Shown here: positions 43,515 through 51,109 of the stretch, piece after piece
How the letters are laid out: each line of letters opens with the position of its first letter
How positions within the stretch are numbered: the first letter of the stretch is position 1
Source: Thermoprotei archaeon
GTDB taxonomy: Archaea; Thermoproteota; Thermoprotei; Thermoproteales; B15-G16
Direction: 5' to 3'
Assembly: GCA_003649205.1 (NCBI GenBank)
Contig: QMRC01000012.1
Span: 1-55,614 of the forward strand
DNA: 55,614 nt
Notes under the pieces: generated by a model
Seen by the model: only the letters and a program-made list of their open reading frames with translations
What the model was told of the DNA's origin: nothing
The model's database searches: none
Program-made: the position numbers and the translations under genes

Positions 43515-43962
43515 ATGTAGCTCACAGTAACCACAACAGACACTACAATATTAAATTTACTGGCAATTTAACACAGTTAGTAAGTATGCAATACACTAAT
43601 TATCCACAGTAAATTTAGCGAAGAAGACATTCTTCCAATCATCCTCAATGCATATCGTTAGATTGACAATATTCCTATAGACCCAATGAATAAATACCTC
43701 CTAGAAACTATATTGAAACGGGATGAAGAGGACTTGCCCCCTTGAACGATGAAGATATTACCGCGACCTGACCCCCTCAAGCTCACTCCACAACACTCCA
43801 CTACCTAGTATGATACGTAGCATCTCTATAGGTTAAGTAAATTGAAAGCGATGTGAGGAGTTAGAGGTGAAAGTATCTGCAGCGTGACTGTGGATTAGAG
43901 AGCATTTTCAGAAAAGAAAGTACATACACAGTACGTAGAGCATTTAACAGCACTTAGTGAGG
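43515..43962. other. Gap holding a guide RNA and otherwise no gene
   Basis: About 450 bases lie between the divergent AsnRS start and the 3' end of the permease gene. The C/D RNA at 43723-43771 is the only element I can support. Other parts are A/T-rich with no coding frame or hairpin of note. Confidence 0.5.
43723..43771 (+). ncRNA. C/D box guide RNA for the 16S rRNA 530 loop
   Basis: The order is: box C ATGAAGA, 12-nt guide GGACTTGCCCCC, D' TTGA, 3-nt spacer, C' ATGAAGA, 12-nt guide TATTACCGCGAC, box D CTGA; 49 nt. Ten bases of the D guide pair exactly with CGCGGUAAUA, the universally conserved 16S 530 loop; the fifth base from box D points to C528 (E. coli numbering). The D' guide is complementary to GGGCAAGUC, found just 5' of this loop in archaeal 16S (from memory). 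A double guide for adjacent sites is typical. Confidence 0.93.
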
Positions 43963-45126
43963 TTAACTTAGAAGTAGCAGAGCGTATGAAATGAAGAACA
44001 AATAGGAAAGTAGAGTAGAAGGACCAATGTACTTATACACACGTACAACATCGGCATTATAGTACTTCACACTATAGACTAGACATAGATGTACTGGAGA
44101 TGGTACATAGCCAAAGAAACTGGAGTTAAATATTAATACAGCATCCTTGAATGAGCTAGCAGTTAAGACAGATGCTGAAACAGTAATAGAAAAAGTTTGA
44201 GACCCCGTTACCAAGCTAAGTACATAGGGTACAAGCAATAGCAATACATCACGGGGAAGGTGCTTGCTAAGTCCACTAATCACCGTATAAGCACTAGTCA
44301 TCTTAACTGAGAAACTAAGTAGTATGACAGCGAAGCTGGCTAGTGTTGTAGACCAAACCCTTTTACTACTCAAAACCTTACGTAGTATAGTGGAGCTTGG
44401 TCTGTATGTGAATACTATGAACACGATACTAGCTATGACACCAATACCAATAGAAAAACCACTCACTAGGGGTCTAGTAGCTAGAGCTATTACCAGAGGA
44501 ATTAAGAGGGTAAGGAGTGACGTATATTTCGGTCTAACTCTAACCAAATGAACTACCTCGAGTTTTCTAACCCCAATTACATAGCCAACAGCAACAGTAA
44601 GGAGCATCAAGGGGGTATTGAATAAAGCTATAGAAAAGGAATCGGCACCACTTAGTGACGAAATCAAGATCATGGAGTTGGTAATCGGATAGGCAAGAAA
44701 TATCGTGTGCCTAAACCACACGTTAATGTAGGCCTTCATCACCGAATTACAGAGTGAAAGAGCATCAACCAATGGAGCGGACAGTAGAGCACCACCAGCA
44801 ACTGGTAGAAGACCTAGTACAGCAGGTAATAACATAATAGCCACCTTAGGCCTCATAATCGAGACTACTGTCTGCGCAACTTCGTTGTCAATTCCCAAGT
44901 TATGAAACAATTCAGCTAAAATACATATACTAGCTGTAGCAGAGAAAACAATCCAGAAAGTCTCGCTCAGTAACGTGGTCAAGATTACTTTAGGAAGTAG
45001 AAGAGGATTTGTCAGCAGGACTAACGTTATAGCTCCTGCAAGCAGGCATAGACTAATATCGAGTTTCATGTACATTAGCAGTAGCATTAACGCTATAGAT
45101 ATCAGCAATGAAGCAGCTGAGTACAT
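43963..45126 (-). CDS. DUF401 family membrane protein (permease-like)
   Basis: This 387-residue protein has about ten membrane helices. The DUF401 landmarks are GLLPVAGGALLSAPLVDA near residue 108 and YINVWFRHTIFLAYPITN near residue 135. It resembles gluconate-type permeases of the ion transporter superfamily. The substrate is unknown. It stands alone, with its start facing a 300-base gap before the next plus-strand operon. Confidence 0.85.
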   Translation of the reverse strand: MYSAASLLISIALMLLLMYMKLDISLCLLAGAITLVLLTNPLLLPKVILTTLLSETFWIVFSATASICILAELFHNLGIDNEVAQTVVSIMRPKVAIMLLPAVLGLLPVAGGALLSAPLVDALSLCNSVMKAYINVWFRHTIFLAYPITNSMILISSLSGADSFSIALFNTPLMLLTVAVGYVIGVRKLEVVHLVRVRPKYTSLLTLLIPLVIALATRPLVSGFSIGIGVIASIVFIVFTYRPSSTILRKVLSSKRVWSTTLASFAVILLSFSVKMTSAYTVISGLSKHLPRDVLLLLVPYVLSLVTGSQTFSITVSASVLTASSFKDAVLIFNSSFFGYVPSPVHLCLVYSVKYYNADVVRVYKYIGPSTLLSYLFFISYALLLLS

Positions 45127-45436
45127 GGGAGAGTGTTACACTCAATGAGAATATATGGTTTTTCGCCTCTGAACCTACTTCAAAAATCAAGACATCACGA
45201 TAGAGGAGGTGAACTTCAGCATTGAAGGTAGAGAGTACCTTGAGCTAATCTAGGTGAGAAGCCTTTTGGGCATATAGGTATGTAGATGGAAATTGAAGAT
45301 TTATCGTCTAGATTACGAACTACAGTGATTGAAGCAGATGAAAATCTAGGTAACCATAGTCACACATAGAGGAGTAAACCTATAATCTCTAATATCCAAA
45401 AACGAGAGGTAAGTAGCAACTAAGACGGTGGTAGTG
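45127..45436. other. Divergent promoter region without a gene
   Basis: About 310 bases separate the DUF401 gene and the TIM-barrel gene, which are divergent, so promoters for both should lie here. I see no clear TATA box. A short coding-like frame around 45208-45254 (VNFSIEGREYLELI) ends in a stop and may be a chance reading or a small remnant. Confidence 0.4.
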
Positions 45437-46291
45437 ATGGAGTTTGGAGTAGCTACAATGGTGTACTACCCAGGTTCAACACCTAGAAGAGCCATACTCG
45501 ACTCACAGAGCTTTGGTTTCAGGTACCTTGAGATAAGTTACGAGCACTTCATCAAGTACATAGAGAACAACGACCTAATGAGGGTAAAGGAGCTACAGAA
45601 ATCCATAGTGGAAGTACTTGAGACAACACAGCTAAAGGTACTTCAAGTACATGCACCATACGGTAAGGTGAACTACTACATGGTTGCAGATGATGTGGGA
45701 TTAAGGAAGTACGCTACTACACTGATGGAGATGTGGATTGAGTTCTGTAGAGAGGTGGACTGTAGAACCCTAGTAACCCACACAGGATGGGCACCACCAC
45801 GAGTCACAGTACCATACCACAAACATATAGAGATAATGTTGAGGAAGAACATAGAGTTCTATAGGGAACTGAGTAAGGTAGCTAAGGATAAAGGAGTTGA
45901 AATAGCAATTGAAAATAGATTGGAAAGAGTCTTCGGTATAACACCAAAGGACATAGCAGCAATAGTGAGTGAAGTAGGTAGTGAAGTACTTGGACTCTGC
46001 CTAGACGTAGGTCATGCACACATAAACAAGCTACCAATACCAGAGATACTGCAGAGGTACGGTAGCATCCTAAAGGCAACACACATACATGATAACAACG
46101 GTGAAGTAGATCAGCACCTACCACCATACATGGGATCAATAGACTGGAAAACCATCATCAAAGCATTCAAGAACATAAACTACAGTAGACCACTAATATT
46201 CGAGGTAGCAGGGGATCGAGTAGAGGAAATATGTAGGAATAGACTGTACCTACTATCAAAGATCAGGGACATACTAGCAGAAGAGACATGA
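45437..46291 (+). CDS. Sugar-phosphate isomerase/epimerase-like TIM barrel (AP endonuclease family 2)
   Basis: This 284-residue protein is of the xylose isomerase-like TIM barrel group. Segments LQVHAPYGKVNYYM, TLVTHTGWAPP, IAIENRLERVFG, LCLDVGHAHINKLP and HIHDNNGEVDQHLPP give the metal-binding His and Glu residues in the family order. The substrate may be a sugar or a DNA lesion. ATG at 45437 is preferred over GTG codons just upstream. It overlaps the following radical SAM gene by 4 bases and opens a plus-strand operon. Confidence 0.85.
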   Translation: MEFGVATMVYYPGSTPRRAILDSQSFGFRYLEISYEHFIKYIENNDLMRVKELQKSIVEVLETTQLKVLQVHAPYGKVNYYMVADDVGLRKYATTLMEMWIEFCREVDCRTLVTHTGWAPPRVTVPYHKHIEIMLRKNIEFYRELSKVAKDKGVEIAIENRLERVFGITPKDIAAIVSEVGSEVLGLCLDVGHAHINKLPIPEILQRYGSILKATHIHDNNGEVDQHLPPYMGSIDWKTIIKAFKNINYSRPLIFEVAGDRVEEICRNRLYLLSKIRDILAEET

Positions 46292-47433
46292 GTAGATACA
46301 CACTAACGATAAAACCCAGTACACACATCAGCACACTCTGCTACTCAGTACTAAGGATAGAACCATACGCAACCTGCGAATACAGCTGCGCGTACTGTTA
46401 CGGGAAGTGGTATAGAGTAGAGACAGAGAACAAACCACTCAAATCACTAATCAACGAATTCAGGAACCTAGTCAAGGTACTGACCAGGAGAAACCTAAAG
46501 ACAATACCCTTCAGACTATCAACCCTCGTAGATCCACTACAACCAATTGAGCAAGAGCACAGACTCAGTAGGTACATAATGAAGCTATGTCTGAGATACG
46601 ATGTACCACTCATCATATGCACAAAGTCAACACTCATACTAGAGAGACCCTGGATAGAATTAGTTACGAAGCTAAGCTCAAGACAGCTAGCAATCGTACA
46701 GATCACCTTAACAACACTAAGAGACGAAGTGGCTAAGGTACTAGAGCCAAGAGCACCAAAACCAGAGGACAGATTGAAGGTCGTAGAGAAGCTAAGTAGT
46801 GAAGGAGTACCTGTAGTAGCTAGGTACCAACCACTGATACCAGGTGTAGTAGAGGATGAGTACATCGAGATGATACAGCAGCTCAAGTACGCAGGAGCAA
46901 AACAAGTAGTCGTTGAGTCACTGAGGCTAACACTAGGAGAAATCAACAACCTAAGCAAGGTAATTCCAGAGCTAAGGAAAGTGGAGTGGGAACCATACAC
47001 ACCACAGCAACCACAGGTAACTAGACCGCACATAGGCTGGAGAAGGTACGTAGTGAGCAAGATAGCAGAGACGTGTAGGAAGTACGGACTAGAATTCAGC
47101 ACCTGTAAGGAAGGATTTCTCGAACTATGCACAGCAGAGAACTGCTGTGGAATGCACTACCTAGATCCAGAGAAGTACGTACTAAGACCAACACTACACG
47201 AAGTATGGAGAAAGTGGTTAATCAGAGGAAAAGTACCAACACCACAGGAACTAACTCAAGAACACGAACAAGATCCAAAGTACATCTGCGGAAATAAACT
47301 CATGAACTACCCAAGACAACTCAGAAGAGCACTGAAACAACACGAGAAAACACTAGTGAAGGTACTAGAGAAGGAAAACCTACTCAAGCACGTACTCGGA
47401 ATAGAGGAAACACCAAAGAAAGCCAAGACATAG
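46288..47433 (+). CDS. Radical SAM protein, SplB-like group
   Basis: This 381-residue protein has the standard Fe-S motif CEYSCAYCYGKWY near residue 33, followed by FRLSTLVDPLQP and VPLIICTKSTLI, which fit radical SAM proteins related to spore photoproduct lyase. A second Cys cluster near residue 285 (LCTAENCCGMHYLD) may bind an auxiliary cluster. The C-terminal 50 residues are basic and helical. Position after a TIM-barrel AP-endonuclease-type gene could hint at a nucleic acid repair role. Coding strand is A/C-rich with few T. Confidence 0.8.
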   Translation: MSRYTLTIKPSTHISTLCYSVLRIEPYATCEYSCAYCYGKWYRVETENKPLKSLINEFRNLVKVLTRRNLKTIPFRLSTLVDPLQPIEQEHRLSRYIMKLCLRYDVPLIICTKSTLILERPWIELVTKLSSRQLAIVQITLTTLRDEVAKVLEPRAPKPEDRLKVVEKLSSEGVPVVARYQPLIPGVVEDEYIEMIQQLKYAGAKQVVVESLRLTLGEINNLSKVIPELRKVEWEPYTPQQPQVTRPHIGWRRYVVSKIAETCRKYGLEFSTCKEGFLELCTAENCCGMHYLDPEKYVLRPTLHEVWRKWLIRGKVPTPQELTQEHEQDPKYICGNKLMNYPRQLRRALKQHEKTLVKVLEKENLLKHVLGIEETPKKAKT

Positions 47434-47442
47434 TAGACATAG

Positions 47443-47982
47443 GTGAAGAACTTGCTGAGAGGACTCTTCATAGGTAGATTCCAACCATTCCACAACGGAC
47501 ATCTACATGCAGTAAAACACATACTAAGCGAAGTAGATGAGGTAGTCATCGCAGTAGCATCAGCACAGTACAACTACACCATAGACAACCCATTCACAGC
47601 AGGAGAGAGAATAGAGATGATAAAGCTAGCACTAGGACCACTCTACAACAGAACCTACGTAATACCAGTCGACAACATACCAAACAACTACACATGGCCA
47701 AGACACGTACTAAACTACGTACCTAGAGTACACGTAGTCTACACAAACAACGAATTCGTAGCAAAACTCTTCAAAGACTACGGACTAGAGACAAGACCAG
47801 TACCACACCTAGAAGGAGTAAGCGGAACACTCATAAGGAAACTCATCGTAGAGGACAAACCCTGGAAACACCTAGTACCAGAACCAGTAGCAAAGTACAT
47901 CGAGGAAATAGGAGGAGTAGAGAGAATAAAGCTAGTACACAGAATGAGAGTAGTAGCAGAGGGCGAGAGACATGGAAGGTAG
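47443..47982 (+). CDS. nadM: Nicotinamide-nucleotide adenylyltransferase
   Basis: This 179-residue archaeal NadM has GRFQPFHNGHLHAVKHI with the HxGH nucleotide-binding motif and GVSGTLIRKLI for the ISSTxxR-like signature. It forms NAD from NMN and ATP. Length is normal. The stop region overlaps by 11 bases the next gene, a CinA/MoaB-like protein that in other genomes acts on NMN, so the two may form a pyridine-nucleotide unit. GTG start at 47443; the ribosome-binding site is weak. Confidence 0.95.
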   Translation: MKNLLRGLFIGRFQPFHNGHLHAVKHILSEVDEVVIAVASAQYNYTIDNPFTAGERIEMIKLALGPLYNRTYVIPVDNIPNNYTWPRHVLNYVPRVHVVYTNNEFVAKLFKDYGLETRPVPHLEGVSGTLIRKLIVEDKPWKHLVPEPVAKYIEEIGGVERIKLVHRMRVVAEGERHGR

Positions 47983-48757
47983 GAAGTACACAGCAGCAGT
48001 AGTGACAATAGGAACCGAACTACTGAGAGGACTCATAGAGAACACAAACGCAACATGGCTCTGCAAACAACTAACAGACCTAGGAATAGAGGTAAAGAGA
48101 GTAGTCACAGTACCAGACGACATGAACGAAATAGTCGAGACAATAAGGGAACTACTCAGGAAAGTAGATATCATAGTAACAACAGGAGGACTAGGATTCA
48201 CGAGAGACGACATAACAGTAGAGGCAATAGCAGAAGCAATACAGCAACCACTACACCACAGACGAGACATAGAGCAAATGGTACTAACTAGGTGTAGAGA
48301 ACTAAACTACGAGATAACACAGGAAGCACTCGTGAAAGTATCGAGAGCACCACCAACAGCACAACCACTACCAAACAACACAGGAATCGTACCAGGACTA
48401 CACATAGAACACCAAGGAAAACACATCTACGTACTACCAGGAGTACCAAGAGAAATGAAGCAAATATTCCAAGACCACGTAAAACCACACCTACAACAAC
48501 TCACAGAAACAAAACACACCATAGAGCTGATAGTACACACGAGACACAGAACCGAGATCGAGGTAGAGAACAAGCTCAAGAACATAGACATGAGCAGGTA
48601 CCACGTAACCTACATCAAGATCCACCCAAGACAACCAGTACAGATATCCATAACACTACAGCACACAGACAAACAAGAACTAATGAAGAAAGTACAGGAA
48701 CTACAGCAAGAACTAGGTAAGGTACTCAACATAGAGAAGATAGAGATCAAGACCTAG
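47972..48757 (+). CDS. CinA-like / molybdopterin-binding domain protein
   Basis: This 261-residue protein of the MoaB/Mog fold has VVTIGTELLRGLIENTNATW at the N-terminus, DIIVTTGGLGFTRDDIT near residue 72, and NNTGIVPGLHIEHQGKHIYV then LPGVPREMKQIF, the signature of CinA N-terminal domains. In CinA this domain acts as an ADP-ribose pyrophosphatase or supports NMN deamidation. It overlaps nadM by 11 bases, which supports a NAD-metabolism role. The coding strand is strikingly poor in T. Confidence 0.88.
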   Translation: MEGRKYTAAVVTIGTELLRGLIENTNATWLCKQLTDLGIEVKRVVTVPDDMNEIVETIRELLRKVDIIVTTGGLGFTRDDITVEAIAEAIQQPLHHRRDIEQMVLTRCRELNYEITQEALVKVSRAPPTAQPLPNNTGIVPGLHIEHQGKHIYVLPGVPREMKQIFQDHVKPHLQQLTETKHTIELIVHTRHRTEIEVENKLKNIDMSRYHVTYIKIHPRQPVQISITLQHTDKQELMKKVQELQQELGKVLNIEKIEIKT

Positions 48758-48777
48758 AGGAGGAAAGGGTAAGGAAG

Positions 48778-49563
48778 ATGACGACAACCATAGAGCTACC
48801 GAAGAAACTAGTAGAGAAACTAAAGGAGAGAGGACTAGACCCAACAACACACATCGTAGACACCCTAGTACGAGAACTAGAGCTAGATCCAGTAGAGGAA
48901 GCAGAGACAAGAATAGAACTCGCAGAGAAATACCTAGAAGAAGCGAGGAAATACATCGAGAGAGGCGACGCAGTACAAGCAAGCGAGAAAATGTACAAAG
49001 TAGTCGAGGAATGCATAAAGGCACTAGCACACATGCACAAACTACCTGAGTACGAAAAAGCAGTGAAAGAAGGAAGATGGTGGACACAACTACTAGGAAA
49101 AGCAGCTAGAAAACTAGCTAAACTACTCAACGAACCAAGAATTGAATCAACATGGTCAATCGCCTACGACATACACGTATGGGGATTCCACGAAGCAAAG
49201 TACACAGTAGAAGACATAGCACAAGACATACAGCACATAGAGTGGCTACTCAACCACACAAAGAAACAAATCAAAACAACAACCAAACACCAATCAAACA
49301 ACAACTCAATTAAGAAACAAAGAGAGCAGAAACAACAAAGAGCAGAGAGGGAAAACCCACATGACACTAGTGAGAGCAAGAGTAGAGATACACGGAACAA
49401 AGAAGCAAGTAACAGCAACAGCACTAGTAGGTACAGGAGCAACACTAACACTCATAGACAGAGAAGTAGCAGACGAGATAGGAGTCAAGTACACAGGAAG
49501 AAAAATCAAACTAGTAGTAGCAGACGGACACGAACTACCCAGCGAACTAGCTATAGTGGATAA
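48778..49563 (+). CDS. PaREP1 family protein with an atypical C-terminal extension
   Basis: This 261-residue protein has residues 1-165 forming a PaREP1 (HEPN-like) protein: IELAEKYLEEARKYIERGD, VQASEKMYKVVEECIKAL and IHVWGFHEAKY. The paralogue at 53.4 kb ends about ten residues after the matching point. Here another 85 residues of low-complexity Lys/Gln/Arg/Ser sequence follow. The last 68 codons lie inside the next gene in a shifted frame, so the extension may come from a lost stop codon. GAGGAGG precedes the ATG. Confidence 0.8.
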   Translation: MTTTIELPKKLVEKLKERGLDPTTHIVDTLVRELELDPVEEAETRIELAEKYLEEARKYIERGDAVQASEKMYKVVEECIKALAHMHKLPEYEKAVKEGRWWTQLLGKAARKLAKLLNEPRIESTWSIAYDIHVWGFHEAKYTVEDIAQDIQHIEWLLNHTKKQIKTTTKHQSNNNSIKKQREQKQQRAERENPHDTSESKSRDTRNKEASNSNSTSRYRSNTNTHRQRSSRRDRSQVHRKKNQTSSSRRTRTTQRTSYSG

Positions 49564-49759
49564 GGTGGTAATCGAAGGAGAAGAACTACCACAAGCACAC
49601 ATAGCAGTAACAGAATTCCCACAGAAACTAAGACAAAGACTAGAGACACTACAGCTATGTACATGGTGCATCATAGGAGCAACAACACTAGAGACACTGG
49701 AACTAACACCAAACCCAAAAACAGGAAAACTAGAGAAAACACAAGCACTACTACTCTAA
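49361..49759 (+). CDS. Retropepsin-like protein with the catalytic Asp changed to Gly
   Basis: This 132-residue protein has the clan AA fold: RARVEIHGTKKQVTATALV, then GTGATLTLIDREVADEIG in place of the usual DTGA, a flap region (VVADGHELPSELAIVDKV) and the second half IIGATTLETLELTPNP. The GTG in place of DTG removes the catalytic Asp, by a single-base difference. The first 203 bases overlap the extended end of the PaREP1 gene in another frame. It closes the plus-strand operon, 52 bases before tRNA-Tyr. Confidence 0.8.
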   Translation: MTLVRARVEIHGTKKQVTATALVGTGATLTLIDREVADEIGVKYTGRKIKLVVADGHELPSELAIVDKVVIEGEELPQAHIAVTEFPQKLRQRLETLQLCTWCIIGATTLETLELTPNPKTGKLEKTQALLL

Positions 49760-49811
49760 ACAAGACGAAAAACACATAACACCCCCACACAACCACGTGA
49801 AACGAGAACAA

Positions 49812-49912
49812 CCCCCGGTAGCTCAGCCTGGCAGAGCGGCCGGCTGTAGTGGGGTAGGAAAGAACAACCCGCAGCAACCGGCAGGCCGGGGGTTCAAATC
49901 CCCCCCGGGGGA
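49812..49912 (+). tRNA. tRNA-Tyr (anticodon GTA) with a 27-nt intron
   Basis: Acceptor stem CCCCCGG/CCGGGGG with C1-G72 and discriminator A, D arm GCTC/GAGC, anticodon stem GCCGG/CCGGC, T arm GGGGG-TTCAAAT-CCCCC. The exonic loop is CTGTAG plus A after the intron, giving anticodon GTA. C1-G72 is the archaeal tRNA-Tyr identity element. The intron lies at the canonical position 37/38. Confidence 0.95.
49850..49876 (+). other. Archaeal tRNA intron (bulge-helix-bulge)
   Basis: The intron begins after G37 and ends before A38. CTGT of the anticodon loop pairs with GCAG near the intron 3' end to give the 4-bp central helix; AGT and CAA form the two 3-nt bulges, each cut after its second base. A short GGG/CCC helix closes the intron. 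This is the standard substrate of the archaeal splicing endonuclease. Confidence 0.9.
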
Positions 49913-49991
49913 TCATTTACTCATTTCTTCTTCACCAATTTTGGTGGGTTTTTCACATGATTCTTTGGTTCTGAGGTTTTGATTGGGGATC

Positions 49992-49998
49992 TTATATA
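49992..49998 (+). promoter_or_regulatory. TATA box of the first tandem-duplicated gene
   Basis: TTATATA within CTTATATACT lies about 35-40 bases before the GTG at 50033. The same element precedes the second copy, so it was duplicated with the gene. The mRNA would have a leader of roughly 10 bases that includes GGTGA. Confidence 0.6.
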
Positions 49999-50032
49999 CT
50001 ACTTAGCTTAGTTCTATCTCGGTGAATTCTCT

Positions 50033-50464
50033 GTGCCTATCATCATAAGGTTACCGATCAAGGTTAAGGAAATTAAACCTATTACTGTTAGCTTTGTTGC
50101 TGAGGTTCCTTACTTAGTCCCTGGTGAGTTGAGGGTTCCGGAGGATGTTTTGAAGAGGTTTAGGGATTTTGGTGTTCCTGATGGGTATCCTGTTCAGGTT
50201 TGTGTAGCGCCGTTGGAGTATGTTATTGAGAAAGAGGGTGGTGTGAATCTAGAGAGACCTGAGGTTTTTGGGTTGCCAGTAGCTGCTGTTGTGTATTTTC
50301 GGTATGGTAGGGGTATTTGGTTGAGTGAGTACTTTTGGGATTTCTTTAGTGCTAACTTCAGGAAGTATGTAGGTCACCTTAAGAAGGGTGATCCTGTAAA
50401 AGTGAGAGTAGTGATACATACAGCACTATTCATAGTTGATGAGGATGTGAGGAAGACAGCTTGA
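50033..50464 (+). CDS. Unknown protein, first copy of a tandem duplication
   Basis: This 143-residue protein has no recognised family. It opens PIIIRLPIKVKEIKPITVSF and continues beta-rich, with the segments VPDGYPVQVCVAPLEYV, VFGLPVAAVVYFRYGRGI and LKKGDPVKVRVVIHTALFIV. There is no membrane segment or signal peptide. The same pattern occurs in the neighbour at 50643-51080, so two versions are kept with their own promoters. The start is GTG after a GGTGAATTC box. Function is unknown. Confidence 0.65.
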   Translation: MPIIIRLPIKVKEIKPITVSFVAEVPYLVPGELRVPEDVLKRFRDFGVPDGYPVQVCVAPLEYVIEKEGGVNLERPEVFGLPVAAVVYFRYGRGIWLSEYFWDFFSANFRKYVGHLKKGDPVKVRVVIHTALFIVDEDVRKTA

Positions 50465-50601
50465 AGGGAAAGTAAGAGATCTTGAGTTGATGCTTCATTT
50501 AGCTATGTTATCCTGATCTCAGGTGTACTCTGTATCCTTGTTAGTTGGTACTGTAGATTACTCTGTGTAGTCTACACATGCTCTTCATTGTATCAGGAAT
50601 C

Positions 50602-50608
50602 TTATATA
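50602..50608 (+). promoter_or_regulatory. TATA box of the second tandem-duplicated gene
   Basis: TTATATA within CTTATATACT is 35-40 bases before the GTG at 50643, matching the element before the first copy in sequence and distance. The stretch between the box and the start codon, ending GGTGAATCCTCTGTGCC, is also similar to the first copy. Confidence 0.6.
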
Positions 50609-50642
50609 CTGGCTTGCCTCTCCTCTTGTTGGTGAATCCTCT

Positions 50643-51080
50643 GTGCCTATTGTCATTAAGCTTCCAGTTGAGGTTAAGGAGATTAGGCCTATTACGGTTT
50701 GCTTCATAGCTGAAGTACCTTATATGATGCCTACTGAGGTTAAGATACCGAATGAAGTACTTAAAAAGCTGAGGGAGAGTGGTCTGCCCGACGGGTATCC
50801 TGTTAGTATTTGTGTTGCACCGCTCAAGTATGTTGAGGAGAAGGAGGGGTGTGTGAGGCTTGAGGATCCGGAGGTCTTTGGTTTGCCTGTAGCTGCTATC
50901 GTGTACTTTCGGTATGACAGAGGTATTCGTTTAAGCGAACTTTTCTGGGACCTCTTTGCTGCTGGTTATAGGAAATACCTCGAGGGTTTGAAGAAGGGGG
51001 ATCCTGTAAAGGTGCGTATCGTCATTCATGCTGCACTATTCGTTATTGAGAGAGAAAAAAGTAATGTGGAAAAGAGTTAG
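50643..51080 (+). CDS. Unknown protein, second copy of a tandem duplication
   Basis: This 145-residue protein is clearly similar to the one at 50033 along its whole length: PIVIKLPVEVKEIRPITVCF, LPDGYPVSICVAPLKYV, VFGLPVAAIVYFRYDRGI and LKKGDPVKVRIVIHAALFVI. It has more cysteines than the first copy. The pair is separated by 178 bases containing the second promoter. The short divergent tail is EREKSNVEKS. Function is unknown; it could be a structural or binding protein given the beta-rich sequence. Confidence 0.65.
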   Translation: MPIVIKLPVEVKEIRPITVCFIAEVPYMMPTEVKIPNEVLKKLRESGLPDGYPVSICVAPLKYVEEKEGCVRLEDPEVFGLPVAAIVYFRYDRGIRLSELFWDLFAAGYRKYLEGLKKGDPVKVRIVIHAALFVIEREKSNVEKS

Positions 51081-51109
51081 AGCACCTTCTGAGGCTTAGC
51101 AACGCCTTA

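Noticed and set aside
49792..49806. Sequence resembling an origin recognition box (ACCACGTGAAACGAG)
   Set aside because: It is a single partial match next to the skew switch and no repeats or Orc1/Cdc6 gene are seen. It is mentioned only as something to check with the skew finding.
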